From the NCBI RefSeq assembly GCF_001612825.1, contig NZ_BDBE01000039.1:1-64000 (forward strand): a DNA stretch of 64,000 bases. The letters run 5' to 3'. Within the stretch, counting starts at the first letter, position 1, and the number at the start of each line of letters is the position of its first letter. The notes below the pieces were generated by a model. That model made no database searches. It was not told the DNA's origin and worked only from the letters and a program-made list of their open reading frames with translations. The translations under genes were made by a program, and so were the position numbers. This document shows, piece by piece, positions 50,500 to 58,946 of this stretch. This stretch comes from Nocardia caishijiensis NBRC 108228. Its GTDB lineage: Bacteria > Actinomycetota > Actinomycetes > Mycobacteriales > Mycobacteriaceae.

Positions 50500-51556
50500 G
50501 CAGCACCTCCGCGTGGTTGCGCACCACGGTCACCGCCGGTTTCTCGGAGTAGTCGCGACGCAGCAACCCGAAGTTGTCCTCGAGGTTGTGCGGGTCGCCG
50601 CCCGCGTCGACCAGCGAGTAGACGAAAACGGGGCCGACATCGTGGATGGCGGCGACCATGCCGAGTCCCTGATCGATGATCTGGGCCTGCACGTCCTCGC
50701 TCACGGCGCGGGCTCCGGAACCGGTGGGCGCACCGAACTCGGTGGGCCACAACTTCATCGTGGTGTCGTGGTTGGCGTCCATGATGCGGCGGATCCGCAT
50801 GAGGTTGCCGAAGGCGTTGTACCAGCTCTGTGATTCCGGCAGCTCCGGGTACGAGTACGGATGCACCGCGACGGCGTCGAAGTCGGGCGCGGCGCCGAGT
50901 GCGTACAGCGCTTCGACGAAGGTGGTTGGGGCGATGTCGCGGCCGTCGTCGGTGGCCGGTGCCAGCCCGCCGACGATGACCTGCCCGTGCGGCTGACGTG
51001 CGCGCACCGCGAGCGCGGCCTGGCGCAGCAGGTGCGCGTAGGTGGCGACGTCGGGTTTCGGGGCGAAGAAGGCCGACACATTGGGCTCGTTCCAGACCTC
51101 CCAGTGCGAGATCTGGTCGCGGTAGTGCGCCACCGCGTCGCCGACGAACCGCCCGAACAACACCGGTTGCGGCGCGGTCTTGCTGCCGCCGTCGCCACCG
51201 TGCTGCCCGGCCCACGCGGGCGCGTAGGTGAGGATCGCCAACACCGACAGGTCGTGGGCGCGCGCGGCGCGCACCGCACGGTCGGTGGCCGTCCAATCCT
51301 GTTCGCCGCGAACGGGTTCGATCACCGACCAGTCGATGTCGATGCGCACCCAGGTGGCGCCGGTCCGCGCGACCAGTCCCATCTGCCGGTCGAGTTCGGC
51401 GGCGTCGAGCTGCAGCCAGCTGTGTCCGCCCGAGATACCGAGACCGTTGCGCACCACCGGATCAGTCTCGGCCGTCGGCTCCGGCGCGCACCCGAGGACT
51501 GTCGCCATGACGACCACGGCGGTCAGTCCCGCCCGAGCGATTCGCCACAGTGTCAT
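50486..51556 (-). CDS. GH39/cellulase-like lipoprotein glycoside hydrolase
   Basis: A 356-residue lipoprotein. A signal peptide ends in the lipobox VLGC (Cys23). The rest is a TIM barrel: WVRIDIDWSVIEP, the acid/base glutamate in SHWEVWNEPNVSAFF and the nucleophile glutamate in LWPTEFGAPTG. The pattern resembles GH39 and related clans, like PslG in the Pseudomonas Psl locus. It probably trims or edits the exported polymer at the cell surface. Its first 95 bases overlap the flippase gene in another frame, but the intact signal peptide supports this start. Confidence 0.85.
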   Translation of the reverse strand: MTLWRIARAGLTAVVVMATVLGCAPEPTAETDPVVRNGLGISGGHSWLQLDAAELDRQMGLVARTGATWVRIDIDWSVIEPVRGEQDWTATDRAVRAARAHDLSVLAILTYAPAWAGQHGGDGGSKTAPQPVLFGRFVGDAVAHYRDQISHWEVWNEPNVSAFFAPKPDVATYAHLLRQAALAVRARQPHGQVIVGGLAPATDDGRDIAPTTFVEALYALGAAPDFDAVAVHPYSYPELPESQSWYNAFGNLMRIRRIMDANHDTTMKLWPTEFGAPTGSGARAVSEDVQAQIIDQGLGMVAAIHDVGPVFVYSLVDAGGDPHNLEDNFGLLRRDYSEKPAVTVVRNHAEVLRAGR

Positions 51557-53054
51557 CGGTGTCCGGTCCTCGCAAACTTCGTATGGTCAATCCCTCGGTC
51601 CTTCGCATGATGCTTCCGGCGAAGAGAACGTATATCAGGCAGGCCAGCGCGCAGGTGAGAATCCACGGGGGCGCCCAGTGCCGCTGGGCGAGGCTCGCGG
51701 CGACCACGACGGCGACCGCGACAGCGGTGATCGCGGCGACGGTCGTAACCGGGAGCAACCGACGCAACCGGACCGTCGCCAGCACCGCGACCCACACCGA
51801 GATCAGCAGCACCACCTGGGCGATCAGCCCGGCGATCGCGGCACCCTCGTAGGACATCCGGTCGATCAACGGCCACGCGGTCGCCAGATTCACCGCGAGC
51901 GCCAGCCCGGCGATCCACGGGATCAGGGTGTTGCGCCCGGTCGCCATGAGCGCGACCAGTCCGAGGTTCGCCACCGCGCCGAGCAGACCCGCCGTCACCT
52001 GGATCCGGCCCGCGTCGGCGGCTTGGACGAAATCCGCGCCGAACAGCAGACCGATCACCTGACCGGCGACCGGCCAGAAAGCTACGACCGCGAGCAGCCC
52101 GAGGGCGATCAGCGCGGTGTTCGCCTGCCGGAAGTAGCGACGGAAACGGGGCGGGTCGTCGGGCCACAGGGCGATGAGCAGGGTCGTCAGGGGCGCGACG
52201 ACCGAGACGGCGGCGGTGTCGAGCAGGTCGGCGAATTTCATGCCGACGGCGAACAGGCCGACGGCTTCGAAGCTGTCGGCGTGCCCGAGCAGCAGCAGGC
52301 CGACCTTCTGCAACATGATGATGAGCGCCAGGCCGATGCTCAGCGGCAGCGCTTCGCGCAGCATCGGTCCCCACCAGCGCAGCTCGACGCGCCGGGCCGG
52401 GATCGGTCCGCCGAGACCGCGGCTCACCGCGACGATCTTCACCGCGACCGCGACCACCTCGTAGGCGATCGCGGGCACCACCACCCACAGCAGCGTCGGT
52501 GCCCACAGCACTGCGGCGATCGTGAGCGCCAATTGCACACAGCGCGCGAGGGATTCGGCGGCAGCGACCAGCGTCAGCCGCATCGTCGACTGAAACAGGA
52601 TGGTCAGCGCGTGGCTCGGCGTGGCGATCACCACCACCAGGCCCGCGAGCGCCGTGGCCGCGACCACCGGTGCGGGACAGCGCAACACGAGGACGTAACC
52701 GATGGCCAGGCCGTAGCCGAGCAGGCCGAGGACGGTGCGCAGCACGATGAACGAGGCGGCCACCTCGGAGGCCTCGGTGGGGTCGCCGTGCACGAGTTTG
52801 CCGATGACCGCGCGTCCGACACCCAGATCGGTGACGATCGCCAGCATGCCGAGCAGGCCGAAGACGAAGGAGAAGTAGCCCCATTCGACCGTCGGCAGCG
52901 AGCGCGCGATGAGGGTGGTGCCGAGCAGGCCGAGCGCCGCGGCGAAGATCCGGGCGGCCAGCATGGCGGCGGAGTTGTTGGCCGCCGCGCGACCCGATTG
53001 CGCACGGCGCCTGCTCTCGGCTTGCTCGTCGAGAGCGGCGCTCTGCTCGGTCAC
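51462..53054 (-). CDS. Polysaccharide flippase (Wzx-like)
   Basis: A 530-residue MOP-superfamily protein with about 14 membrane helices. ARIFAAALGLLGTTLIARSLPTVEWGYFSF (key words ARIFAAALG and EWGYFSF) is the typical Wzx opening. It should flip undecaprenyl-linked repeat units. The GTG start overlaps the stop of the preceding glycosyltransferase gene. The C-terminal tail of about 35 residues is hydrophilic and lies in DNA that also encodes the lipoprotein's signal peptide. Confidence 0.88.
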   Translation of the reverse strand: MTEQSAALDEQAESRRRAQSGRAAANNSAAMLAARIFAAALGLLGTTLIARSLPTVEWGYFSFVFGLLGMLAIVTDLGVGRAVIGKLVHGDPTEASEVAASFIVLRTVLGLLGYGLAIGYVLVLRCPAPVVAATALAGLVVVIATPSHALTILFQSTMRLTLVAAAESLARCVQLALTIAAVLWAPTLLWVVVPAIAYEVVAVAVKIVAVSRGLGGPIPARRVELRWWGPMLREALPLSIGLALIIMLQKVGLLLLGHADSFEAVGLFAVGMKFADLLDTAAVSVVAPLTTLLIALWPDDPPRFRRYFRQANTALIALGLLAVVAFWPVAGQVIGLLFGADFVQAADAGRIQVTAGLLGAVANLGLVALMATGRNTLIPWIAGLALAVNLATAWPLIDRMSYEGAAIAGLIAQVVLLISVWVAVLATVRLRRLLPVTTVAAITAVAVAVVVAASLAQRHWAPPWILTCALACLIYVLFAGSIMRRTEGLTIRSLRGPDTDDTVANRSGGTDRRGRHGDSPRVRAGADGRD

Positions 53055-54109
53055 GGCAGGAGTCCAGCGGTGCGATACGCGGCGACGGTGGCCTCGGCGG
53101 TGGCCTGCCAGCTCAGCTTCTCCATCGCTACCAGACCGCGCTCGCGCAGCTCCCGGTTGGCCGCCTCGTCGTGCAGGAGCGGGCGTAGGGCACGGACCCA
53201 GGCGTCGGGATTCCTGCCCTCGACGAGGATCGCGCCGTCGCCGCAGACCTGCGGGAGCGCACCCACAGCGCTGGCGACGACGGCGCCGCCGCAGGCCATC
53301 GCCTCCACCGGCGGCAGCCCGAAGCCCTCGTATTCCGAGCAGTAGGCGACCACGGTCGCGGCCGCGTAGAGGGCGGGCAGGTCGGCGAGATCGACGTACC
53401 CGAGCCCGATCGCCGAGGCCGGTGCCTGCGGGCCGTCGGACCCGGCGCCCGCCAGCACGAGCGGGATGTCGAGTTCGCTCGCCACCTGCGCGAGCATGCC
53501 GACCTGTTTGCGTGGCTCGACGGTGCCGACCTGCAGCACGAAGCGTGGCGGCAGTGCGTACCGGGCGCGCACCCGCGCCACGGCGGTCTCGTCGGGCACC
53601 GTCGCCCAGGCCGCCGGGGCCAGCGGGACCACGACGGCCTCGCGGCCGAAACGGTCGGCTATGCGTTGCGCGGTGAATTCGGAGACGGCGATGAGCAGGT
53701 CGGCGCGGGTCAGCGACAGGCGAAGCAGCAGTTGCTCGCCGCGCGCCCGGTAGCGGCTGAATGCCCACGGCACGTCGAACACCGACAGGTCGTGCACGGT
53801 GCTCACGGTGGCGCGGGGGCCGGTGAGCGGGATGTCGACATCGAGTCCGTGGAACACGTCGGTCCCGCGCTGCGGAGCGATGCCGTGCCAGGCCCGTCGT
53901 GCGCCCGCCGAGACCGGCCGGGTCACCGCCGCGATGCCCTCGGGCAACACGGGCGCGGCATCGGCCTGGACGAGTGCCGTCAACGCGGTTCCCGGCAGCA
54001 GCCCGGCCATCCTCGCCAGCAGCTCACGCTGGTAGGTGGCGACGCCCGCCCCGTTCGGCCGGAACGCCAACGCACCGAAACAGAGTGCGCCGCTGGAAGT
54101 TTCGATCAT
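53051..54109 (-). CDS. Glycosyltransferase family 4
   Basis: A 352-residue GT-B enzyme. It has FRPNGAGVATYQRELL near the start, STVHDLSVFDVPWAFS, and a donor domain with VLQVGTVEPRKQVGML and YEGFGLPPVEAMACGGAVVAS holding the E-x7-E motif. It adds a sugar during repeat-unit assembly. The ATG was chosen because AGGTGG precedes it and because it overlaps the wzy stop (ATGA); the frame is open upstream but only as a shadow of wzy. Confidence 0.9.
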   Translation of the reverse strand: MIETSSGALCFGALAFRPNGAGVATYQRELLARMAGLLPGTALTALVQADAAPVLPEGIAAVTRPVSAGARRAWHGIAPQRGTDVFHGLDVDIPLTGPRATVSTVHDLSVFDVPWAFSRYRARGEQLLLRLSLTRADLLIAVSEFTAQRIADRFGREAVVVPLAPAAWATVPDETAVARVRARYALPPRFVLQVGTVEPRKQVGMLAQVASELDIPLVLAGAGSDGPQAPASAIGLGYVDLADLPALYAAATVVAYCSEYEGFGLPPVEAMACGGAVVASAVGALPQVCGDGAILVEGRNPDAWVRALRPLLHDEAANRELRERGLVAMEKLSWQATAEATVAAYRTAGLLP

Positions 54110-55470
54110 GACGCCACCTGTTCGGGGACAGAGTTCGGCTCGGCGGTCACCGGTCGTCGTTGCGTGACCGCACAGCCGACGACGGCGGCGAGCAGCCAGA
54201 AATAGAAGTCGGTCGGGAAGATCTCGAAGTAGCTGGACGCCAATGCCGCGACCGCGCTGGCGAGCACGGACGCCGCGACGCCGAGTGCCAGCGCGGAATC
54301 CGGGCCGCGCAGGGCGCGGGCGCCACGGAACGCCAGCAGGAAGATCACCACGAGGATGGCGCAGAACAGCCACACCCCGATCGGCCCGAGCTCGATGAGC
54401 AGCTTCACGTAGTAGTTGTCGGGCTGATAGGGGCGCCCGTAGATCTGGACCTCCCCGGTGGCGTACGGCATGTTCTCCGCCATCGGCCCGAGTTCCTCGA
54501 CGAGCAGTCGCGCCGCCGCCGCACCGGTGGAGCCGAGCCCGTCACCGAAGGGGTGGCTGCCGACGGTGCGCATCACGGTGTTCCAACCGGTGCTGCGATC
54601 GGCCAGGCTCGACGAGGAGAACAGCGAACTGCTGGCCTGCGACGACACCGCGATGCCGCCGACGACGACCACCGCGACCGACCCGAGGATCACCGGCATC
54701 AGTTGGCGCCGGTACCGCACCACCGCCAGCAGCAGCGCGCCGACGAGCAATCCGGCCAATGCCGCGCGCACCACGCTCGCGGCGGCGCCGAGCACCAGGA
54801 TCGGGGTGGTCATCAGGAACATCCGATTGCGTGCGCGCCGTGGATCGGCCAGCGCCACCGAGCCGCCCACCAGCAACACTGTCACCAGGTAGAAGGCATA
54901 CGGGAACGGCTGGTTGAAGGTGCTGAACGAGCGCAGGAGACCACCGGCGAAGCGGATCGTCTCGTTGTACTCGTAGCCCATCTTCGCCAGTCCGGCACCG
55001 CCGATCGCCTGCTGGGCCAGGCCGAACGCCGCGATGCCGACCGACTCGACCATCATGATCGTCACCAGCAGGTCGCGGTCGCGCGCAGTGAACGGCCGCA
55101 GGTAGAGGATCAGCGGGACCACGACGAAGTAGAAGAACGTGATCTTGATGGCGAACAGGCCGAGGGTTCCGGCGGTGACGAACGCCGAGACCACCCCGAA
55201 CACACACAGCGCGGCACCGAGGGGCACCCACGGCAGCGTCGGACGCGGTTCGGTCTGGCGGTGCGGCACGAACAGGGCCACCACCAGCGTCAGGCACAGC
55301 AACGCTTCCTTCCAGCCCGCCACCTGCATCCACCCCGGAGCGATCTCGAGCAGACCGTTGAACGGGACGAGCGCCGCGACCAGCAACACCCCGCGCTGGG
55401 GGCGGAACCGGATCCAGCGCAGAAAGACCCAGCCCACCGGGATGGCGGCCAGGTACAGCAGCGAGCTCAT
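54106..55470 (-). CDS. O-antigen polymerase/ligase (Wzy/WaaL-like)
   Basis: A 454-residue membrane protein with about 11-12 helices and one long outer loop (about residues 280-350: SLADRSTGWNTVMRTVGSHPFGDGLGSTG through NYYVKLLIELG), the Wzy_C layout. It polymerises or ligates lipid-linked repeat units on the outer face of the membrane. The ATG lies six bases after the preceding gene, and the stop is coupled to the next gene. Confidence 0.87.
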   Translation of the reverse strand: MSSLLYLAAIPVGWVFLRWIRFRPQRGVLLVAALVPFNGLLEIAPGWMQVAGWKEALLCLTLVVALFVPHRQTEPRPTLPWVPLGAALCVFGVVSAFVTAGTLGLFAIKITFFYFVVVPLILYLRPFTARDRDLLVTIMMVESVGIAAFGLAQQAIGGAGLAKMGYEYNETIRFAGGLLRSFSTFNQPFPYAFYLVTVLLVGGSVALADPRRARNRMFLMTTPILVLGAAASVVRAALAGLLVGALLLAVVRYRRQLMPVILGSVAVVVVGGIAVSSQASSSLFSSSSLADRSTGWNTVMRTVGSHPFGDGLGSTGAAAARLLVEELGPMAENMPYATGEVQIYGRPYQPDNYYVKLLIELGPIGVWLFCAILVVIFLLAFRGARALRGPDSALALGVAASVLASAVAALASSYFEIFPTDFYFWLLAAVVGCAVTQRRPVTAEPNSVPEQVAS

Positions 55471-55476
55471 CGCGCC

Positions 55477-56307
55477 TCAGCCCCGCCCGGCCAGTTGCCT
55501 GGCCCGAGCACCGAGACGGACCACGGCCTGGCGCGCCACGGTGACATCACCGGCGAACACATCGACCGGGCGCACCAGCTCACGGTGTTCGCGGCGGGCG
55601 TGATGGTTGAAACGCACGACGTCGGAGAACTTGCTCAGGGTCGAGGTGGTCGAGGAATGATTGAACATCGACGCCCGGCTCACCGCCAGCGGCCGGTTGT
55701 GCCCGAAGAACCCACCGCGAGCGCACAACCGGGCGACCAGGTCGATGTCCATCGCGTAGAAGAAGTCGGTGCGGAAACCGCCGGTCGCCTCGAATTCGCG
55801 GCGGCGGAACAGGAACGCGGCGGTGGGGCACAGGTCGTCGGGCAGTTTGCGCACGAAGGTCCGTATCGCGGCCCGCGAGGACCTGCGCCCGATCAGCCCG
55901 GCCAGCCCACGGGCACGGGCCAGGACCGCGCCCTCGTCGTCGATGACGTCGAATTTCGCGCCCGCGACGGCGATTCGCTCATCACGCAACGTCTCGACCT
56001 GCGCGGACAGGCAATCCGGGGTGATGAGGTCGTCGGCGCAGACCAGTTTCACCAGCTCGCCGTCGGCGAGGCTCATCACCCGGTTCCAGTTCTCGGTCAT
56101 CGGGAGCACGGTGTCGTTGGTGTGTAGCCGGAGGCGTTCGTCGCGCATGGATCGCACCAGGTCGCCGGTGCCGTCGGTGCTGGCGTTGTCGAGAACGACG
56201 ATCTCGATGTCGCCGAAGTCCTGAGCCCGGATCGAGTCGATGGTCTCGGTGATGGTGCGGGCCGCGTTGAAGGCGGGGACACACACCGAGACAGGCACCC
56301 CCACCAC
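55477..56307 (-). CDS. Glycosyltransferase family 2
   Basis: A 276-residue GT-A enzyme. SVCVPAFNAARTITETIDSI starts the nucleotide fold, VVLDNASTDGTGD follows, and the metal motif is VCADDLITPD. FYAMDIDLVARLCARGGFFG contains a later acidic site. It is the first gene of the minus-strand arm. The GTG start follows GGAGGATG at 7 bases. Confidence 0.9.
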   Translation of the reverse strand: MVGVPVSVCVPAFNAARTITETIDSIRAQDFGDIEIVVLDNASTDGTGDLVRSMRDERLRLHTNDTVLPMTENWNRVMSLADGELVKLVCADDLITPDCLSAQVETLRDERIAVAGAKFDVIDDEGAVLARARGLAGLIGRRSSRAAIRTFVRKLPDDLCPTAAFLFRRREFEATGGFRTDFFYAMDIDLVARLCARGGFFGHNRPLAVSRASMFNHSSTTSTLSKFSDVVRFNHHARREHRELVRPVDVFAGDVTVARQAVVRLGARARQLAGRG

Positions 56308-56493
56308 AGCACATCCTCCAAGACACTCAGCGGGCCCGCGTCACGCGGCGGGTGCCCGTTCGCGTGCACAGTACCCGCCGGGCAATCGACATTCACATCG
56401 AGAAGCAGAGCAAGAATGTTTCGCAATTCCCAGTACGGGTACTCATGACGCTCGCCACACTGCTCAGAGTTCGCTCCGCAGCGGAACCCCAGC

Positions 56494-56499
56494 TAACAT
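56494..56499 (+). promoter_or_regulatory. -10 box for the chain-length gene arm
   Basis: TAACAT lies 33 bases before the GTG start of the next gene, in a 225-bp divergent region that is less GC-rich than its flanks. The opposite arm must start in the same region. Confidence 0.4.
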
Positions 56500-56532
56500 C
56501 GCTGCACAAGATCGGCGAAATGTGGGGACAGC

Positions 56533-57555
56533 GTGAGCGAGACCGACCCGGCGGACACGGGCGCCGATACCCCCGCCATGTCCGGGGTGAACATCGCCGA
56601 CCATCTGCGCGCGTTGCTGCGCGCCCTGCCGATCGCCCTCGTGGTCGCCGCGATCGTCGGCGGCGTGGTGTGGGTCGTCCGTGACGGAAGCTCCCGCACC
56701 TATGAGGCGAGTCTGACGGCGCAGATCTCACAGCAGTCCATCGGCGCTGTCTTCAACGAACTCACCCAGCCCTACATCGTGCTCGTCACCGAGAGCCGGG
56801 TGCTCTCGGATGTGGTGAAGAACGGGCTCGCGCCGTCGGAACAGGATCTGCGTCCCCGGGTGTCGGCCATGACCGGTCCCGCGCCCTCGCTGTTGATCAT
56901 CAAGGCGCAGGCGGGTTCCCCCGAACAAGCCGAGAAGTTGGTCTTCGCGGTGCAGCAGTCCCTGGACAGTGTCGCCTCGCAGATGCGCACCGAGGCGATC
57001 GCCCGTTCGGCGGCCGATCTCGAGACGCACCGGCGTGCGGTGGAGGACACGTTCACCAAACGCCTGTCCGACGACCCGTTGCGCCCGGAACTGAGCTTCG
57101 ACGCCAGGGACGTGGCCCGCGAGATGGAATTCCGACAGGTGCTCGGCATGCCGCGCCTGACGGTGGTGGCCAATCCCCGCTCGGAGCTGGTCGCCCCGCA
57201 TCCGGTGCAGGAGGGGCTGTTCGCGGCCCTGGCCACCTTGATCGTGGTGGCGGAGTCGGTGGTGCTGGCGCGTGGTGCGATCGCGCGGCGTGGGGGTCTG
57301 CGGCGCGGGGGCGCGAAGCCGGACCCGACGAGTCCCGAACCGGTGCGACCGGCGGCCGCGCCACCGGATCTCACGAAGGCGGAATCCACCGACCGCCAAC
57401 CCACCGCCGCGCCTTCGCGCACGGACACCGCGACCGTGCCACACGTGACCGGCTCCGCGAGCGTGCACTACGACCCCGAGACCACGGTGCTGCCACGGCA
57501 GTGGCCGGTGCGGGCCGCGCCGGTCGCCAAGTCGCCCGGTCCGCGCGAGAACTGA
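56533..57555 (+). CDS. Wzz-like chain-length/co-polymerase membrane protein
   Basis: A 340-residue protein with two membrane helices (about residues 33-50 and 228-246). Between them is an extracytoplasmic part rich in helices (SPEQAEKLVFAVQQSLDSVASQM), the polysaccharide co-polymerase layout. A proline-rich cytoplasmic tail of about 90 residues follows the second helix. It has no Walker motifs or tyrosine-rich tail, so it is not a BY-kinase. It probably sets polymer length together with the Wzy protein. GGGGAC precedes the GTG start. Confidence 0.78.
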   Translation: MSETDPADTGADTPAMSGVNIADHLRALLRALPIALVVAAIVGGVVWVVRDGSSRTYEASLTAQISQQSIGAVFNELTQPYIVLVTESRVLSDVVKNGLAPSEQDLRPRVSAMTGPAPSLLIIKAQAGSPEQAEKLVFAVQQSLDSVASQMRTEAIARSAADLETHRRAVEDTFTKRLSDDPLRPELSFDARDVAREMEFRQVLGMPRLTVVANPRSELVAPHPVQEGLFAALATLIVVAESVVLARGAIARRGGLRRGGAKPDPTSPEPVRPAAAPPDLTKAESTDRQPTAAPSRTDTATVPHVTGSASVHYDPETTVLPRQWPVRAAPVAKSPGPREN

Positions 57556-57563
57556 GGCGCGGC

Positions 57564-58946
57564 GTGTCGCGCACGATCACCGAGGCGCCGACCGCGTTGT
57601 CGAGCCCGACCTTCGGCCCGGTCCGGCACGGGGACAGTCTCGTTCGCCTGCGCCCGCCGCGACTGTCGGACTTCGACCGGTGGCGTGAGATCCGGTTGCG
57701 CGACCGCGCCTGGATCGAACCGCACTGGGGCACCTCCCCATTGAGCTGGGAGCAGCGGCACACGCCACGGATCTGGGCGCGCGAGTGCCTGGTGGCCTGG
57801 GCCGATATGCGGGCCGGTCGCCGGTTCGTCGGCGTCATCGAGGTCGACGGGCGGTTCGCGGGTCAGGTCGAGTACACGATCATCGACGCCGAGGCGGCGA
57901 CGGCGGAGGCGAGTGCCTGGATCGATGCCGGTGCGGCCGGTCGTGGGCTGATCGGCCGGGCCCTGCTGTTGTTGTGCGACCACATGTTCCGCGTGCACCG
58001 GGTGGCGCGGGTGCTCGCTCCGGTGTCCATCGACAACGACCCGGCGCTGCGCTGCCTGCGGGGACTCGGCTTTCGGCACGAGGCGACGATGGCCCGGGCC
58101 TACGACGCGGGTGGTGCGCGCAAGGACCACACGCTGTGGGCACTGACACCCGCCGATCTGGCCGCCGCGCAGCTGTCGCCGCTCGTTCCGGCCGATCCCG
58201 CGGACGTTCCCGGCGTGGAGCCGAGGACTTCCACGCCGACCTACCCGCCGAGCACCGCACCGGGCGCAGGCTCGGCGAACAGCGGCGTACCGCGCGCGGT
58301 GGTCGCGCTGGCCGCCCTGCGATGGTCGGTGTGGTCTGTGCGGGAGAAACTGCGGCACTACCGTCCCGCCGCCCCGGTGGCGTTGACCGTCCGGGCGAGT
58401 CCGAACACGGTGGTGCGCACCCTGACTCGCACGGACAGGGCGCAGTGGACTCAGGTGGGACGCACAAGGGCTACGGCGACGAGCTCGTTCCCCCGGTCCG
58501 GGCAGGAGAGGCTCGGCACCGGGGAAGGTTCCTCGGCCGGACAAGACCGATCGAAGAGCCGCGCTCAGTGGTATCGCACGGTGTGGCACAGCCGATTCGG
58601 CCTGCGATCACCCAGCGGACTGCGCCTCGTACTCGACGTGAACGGTACTTACGCGGGCGAATTCCACCTCTACGATTCACCGCTGCCCTGCCAGGCCACC
58701 GGGCTCTACACCTGGGTCGATCCGCTCCGTGTCGAACCCGAACTGTGGGCGGTGGCCCTGCGCTCGGTCATCGAGCACGCTGTCGCGGAGCTGGGTGTAC
58801 AGCGGATGGCGGCCGAGGTCCCCGTGGGCGACACGGTCACCGCCGCGGTGCTCGCCGCCGCCGGTTTCGCCCACGAGGGCCTGCTCACCGCCCATCGCGG
58901 GCCGAGCGGGCTGTGTGTCGATCACGATCTGTGGGGGCTCACCTGA
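57564..58946 (+). CDS. Tandem GNAT N-acetyltransferase
   Basis: A 460-residue protein with two RimJ/RimL-type GNAT domains (about residues 15-215 and 325-458) joined by a low-complexity linker. Domain 1 has VRLRPPRLSDFDRWREIR, DAGAAGRGLIGRALLLLCDHMF and SIDNDPALRCLRGLGFRHE, a complete acetyl-CoA loop. Domain 2 keeps the fold (GEFHLYD, VIEHAVAELGVQRMAAEV, AAVLAAAGFAHEGLL), but its R-x2-G-x-G/A loop is not evident. It overlaps the aminotransferase by one base (TGATG). Acylation of the amino sugar made by that enzyme is the likely role. Confidence 0.82.
   Translation: MSRTITEAPTALSSPTFGPVRHGDSLVRLRPPRLSDFDRWREIRLRDRAWIEPHWGTSPLSWEQRHTPRIWARECLVAWADMRAGRRFVGVIEVDGRFAGQVEYTIIDAEAATAEASAWIDAGAAGRGLIGRALLLLCDHMFRVHRVARVLAPVSIDNDPALRCLRGLGFRHEATMARAYDAGGARKDHTLWALTPADLAAAQLSPLVPADPADVPGVEPRTSTPTYPPSTAPGAGSANSGVPRAVVALAALRWSVWSVREKLRHYRPAAPVALTVRASPNTVVRTLTRTDRAQWTQVGRTRATATSSFPRSGQERLGTGEGSSAGQDRSKSRAQWYRTVWHSRFGLRSPSGLRLVLDVNGTYAGEFHLYDSPLPCQATGLYTWVDPLRVEPELWAVALRSVIEHAVAELGVQRMAAEVPVGDTVTAAVLAAAGFAHEGLLTAHRGPSGLCVDHDLWGLT

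Noticed and set aside
51228..53345. A 705-codon plus-strand open frame over flippase and lipoprotein genes
   Set aside because: It is antisense to two recognised genes and strongly Arg/Asp/Gln-biased.
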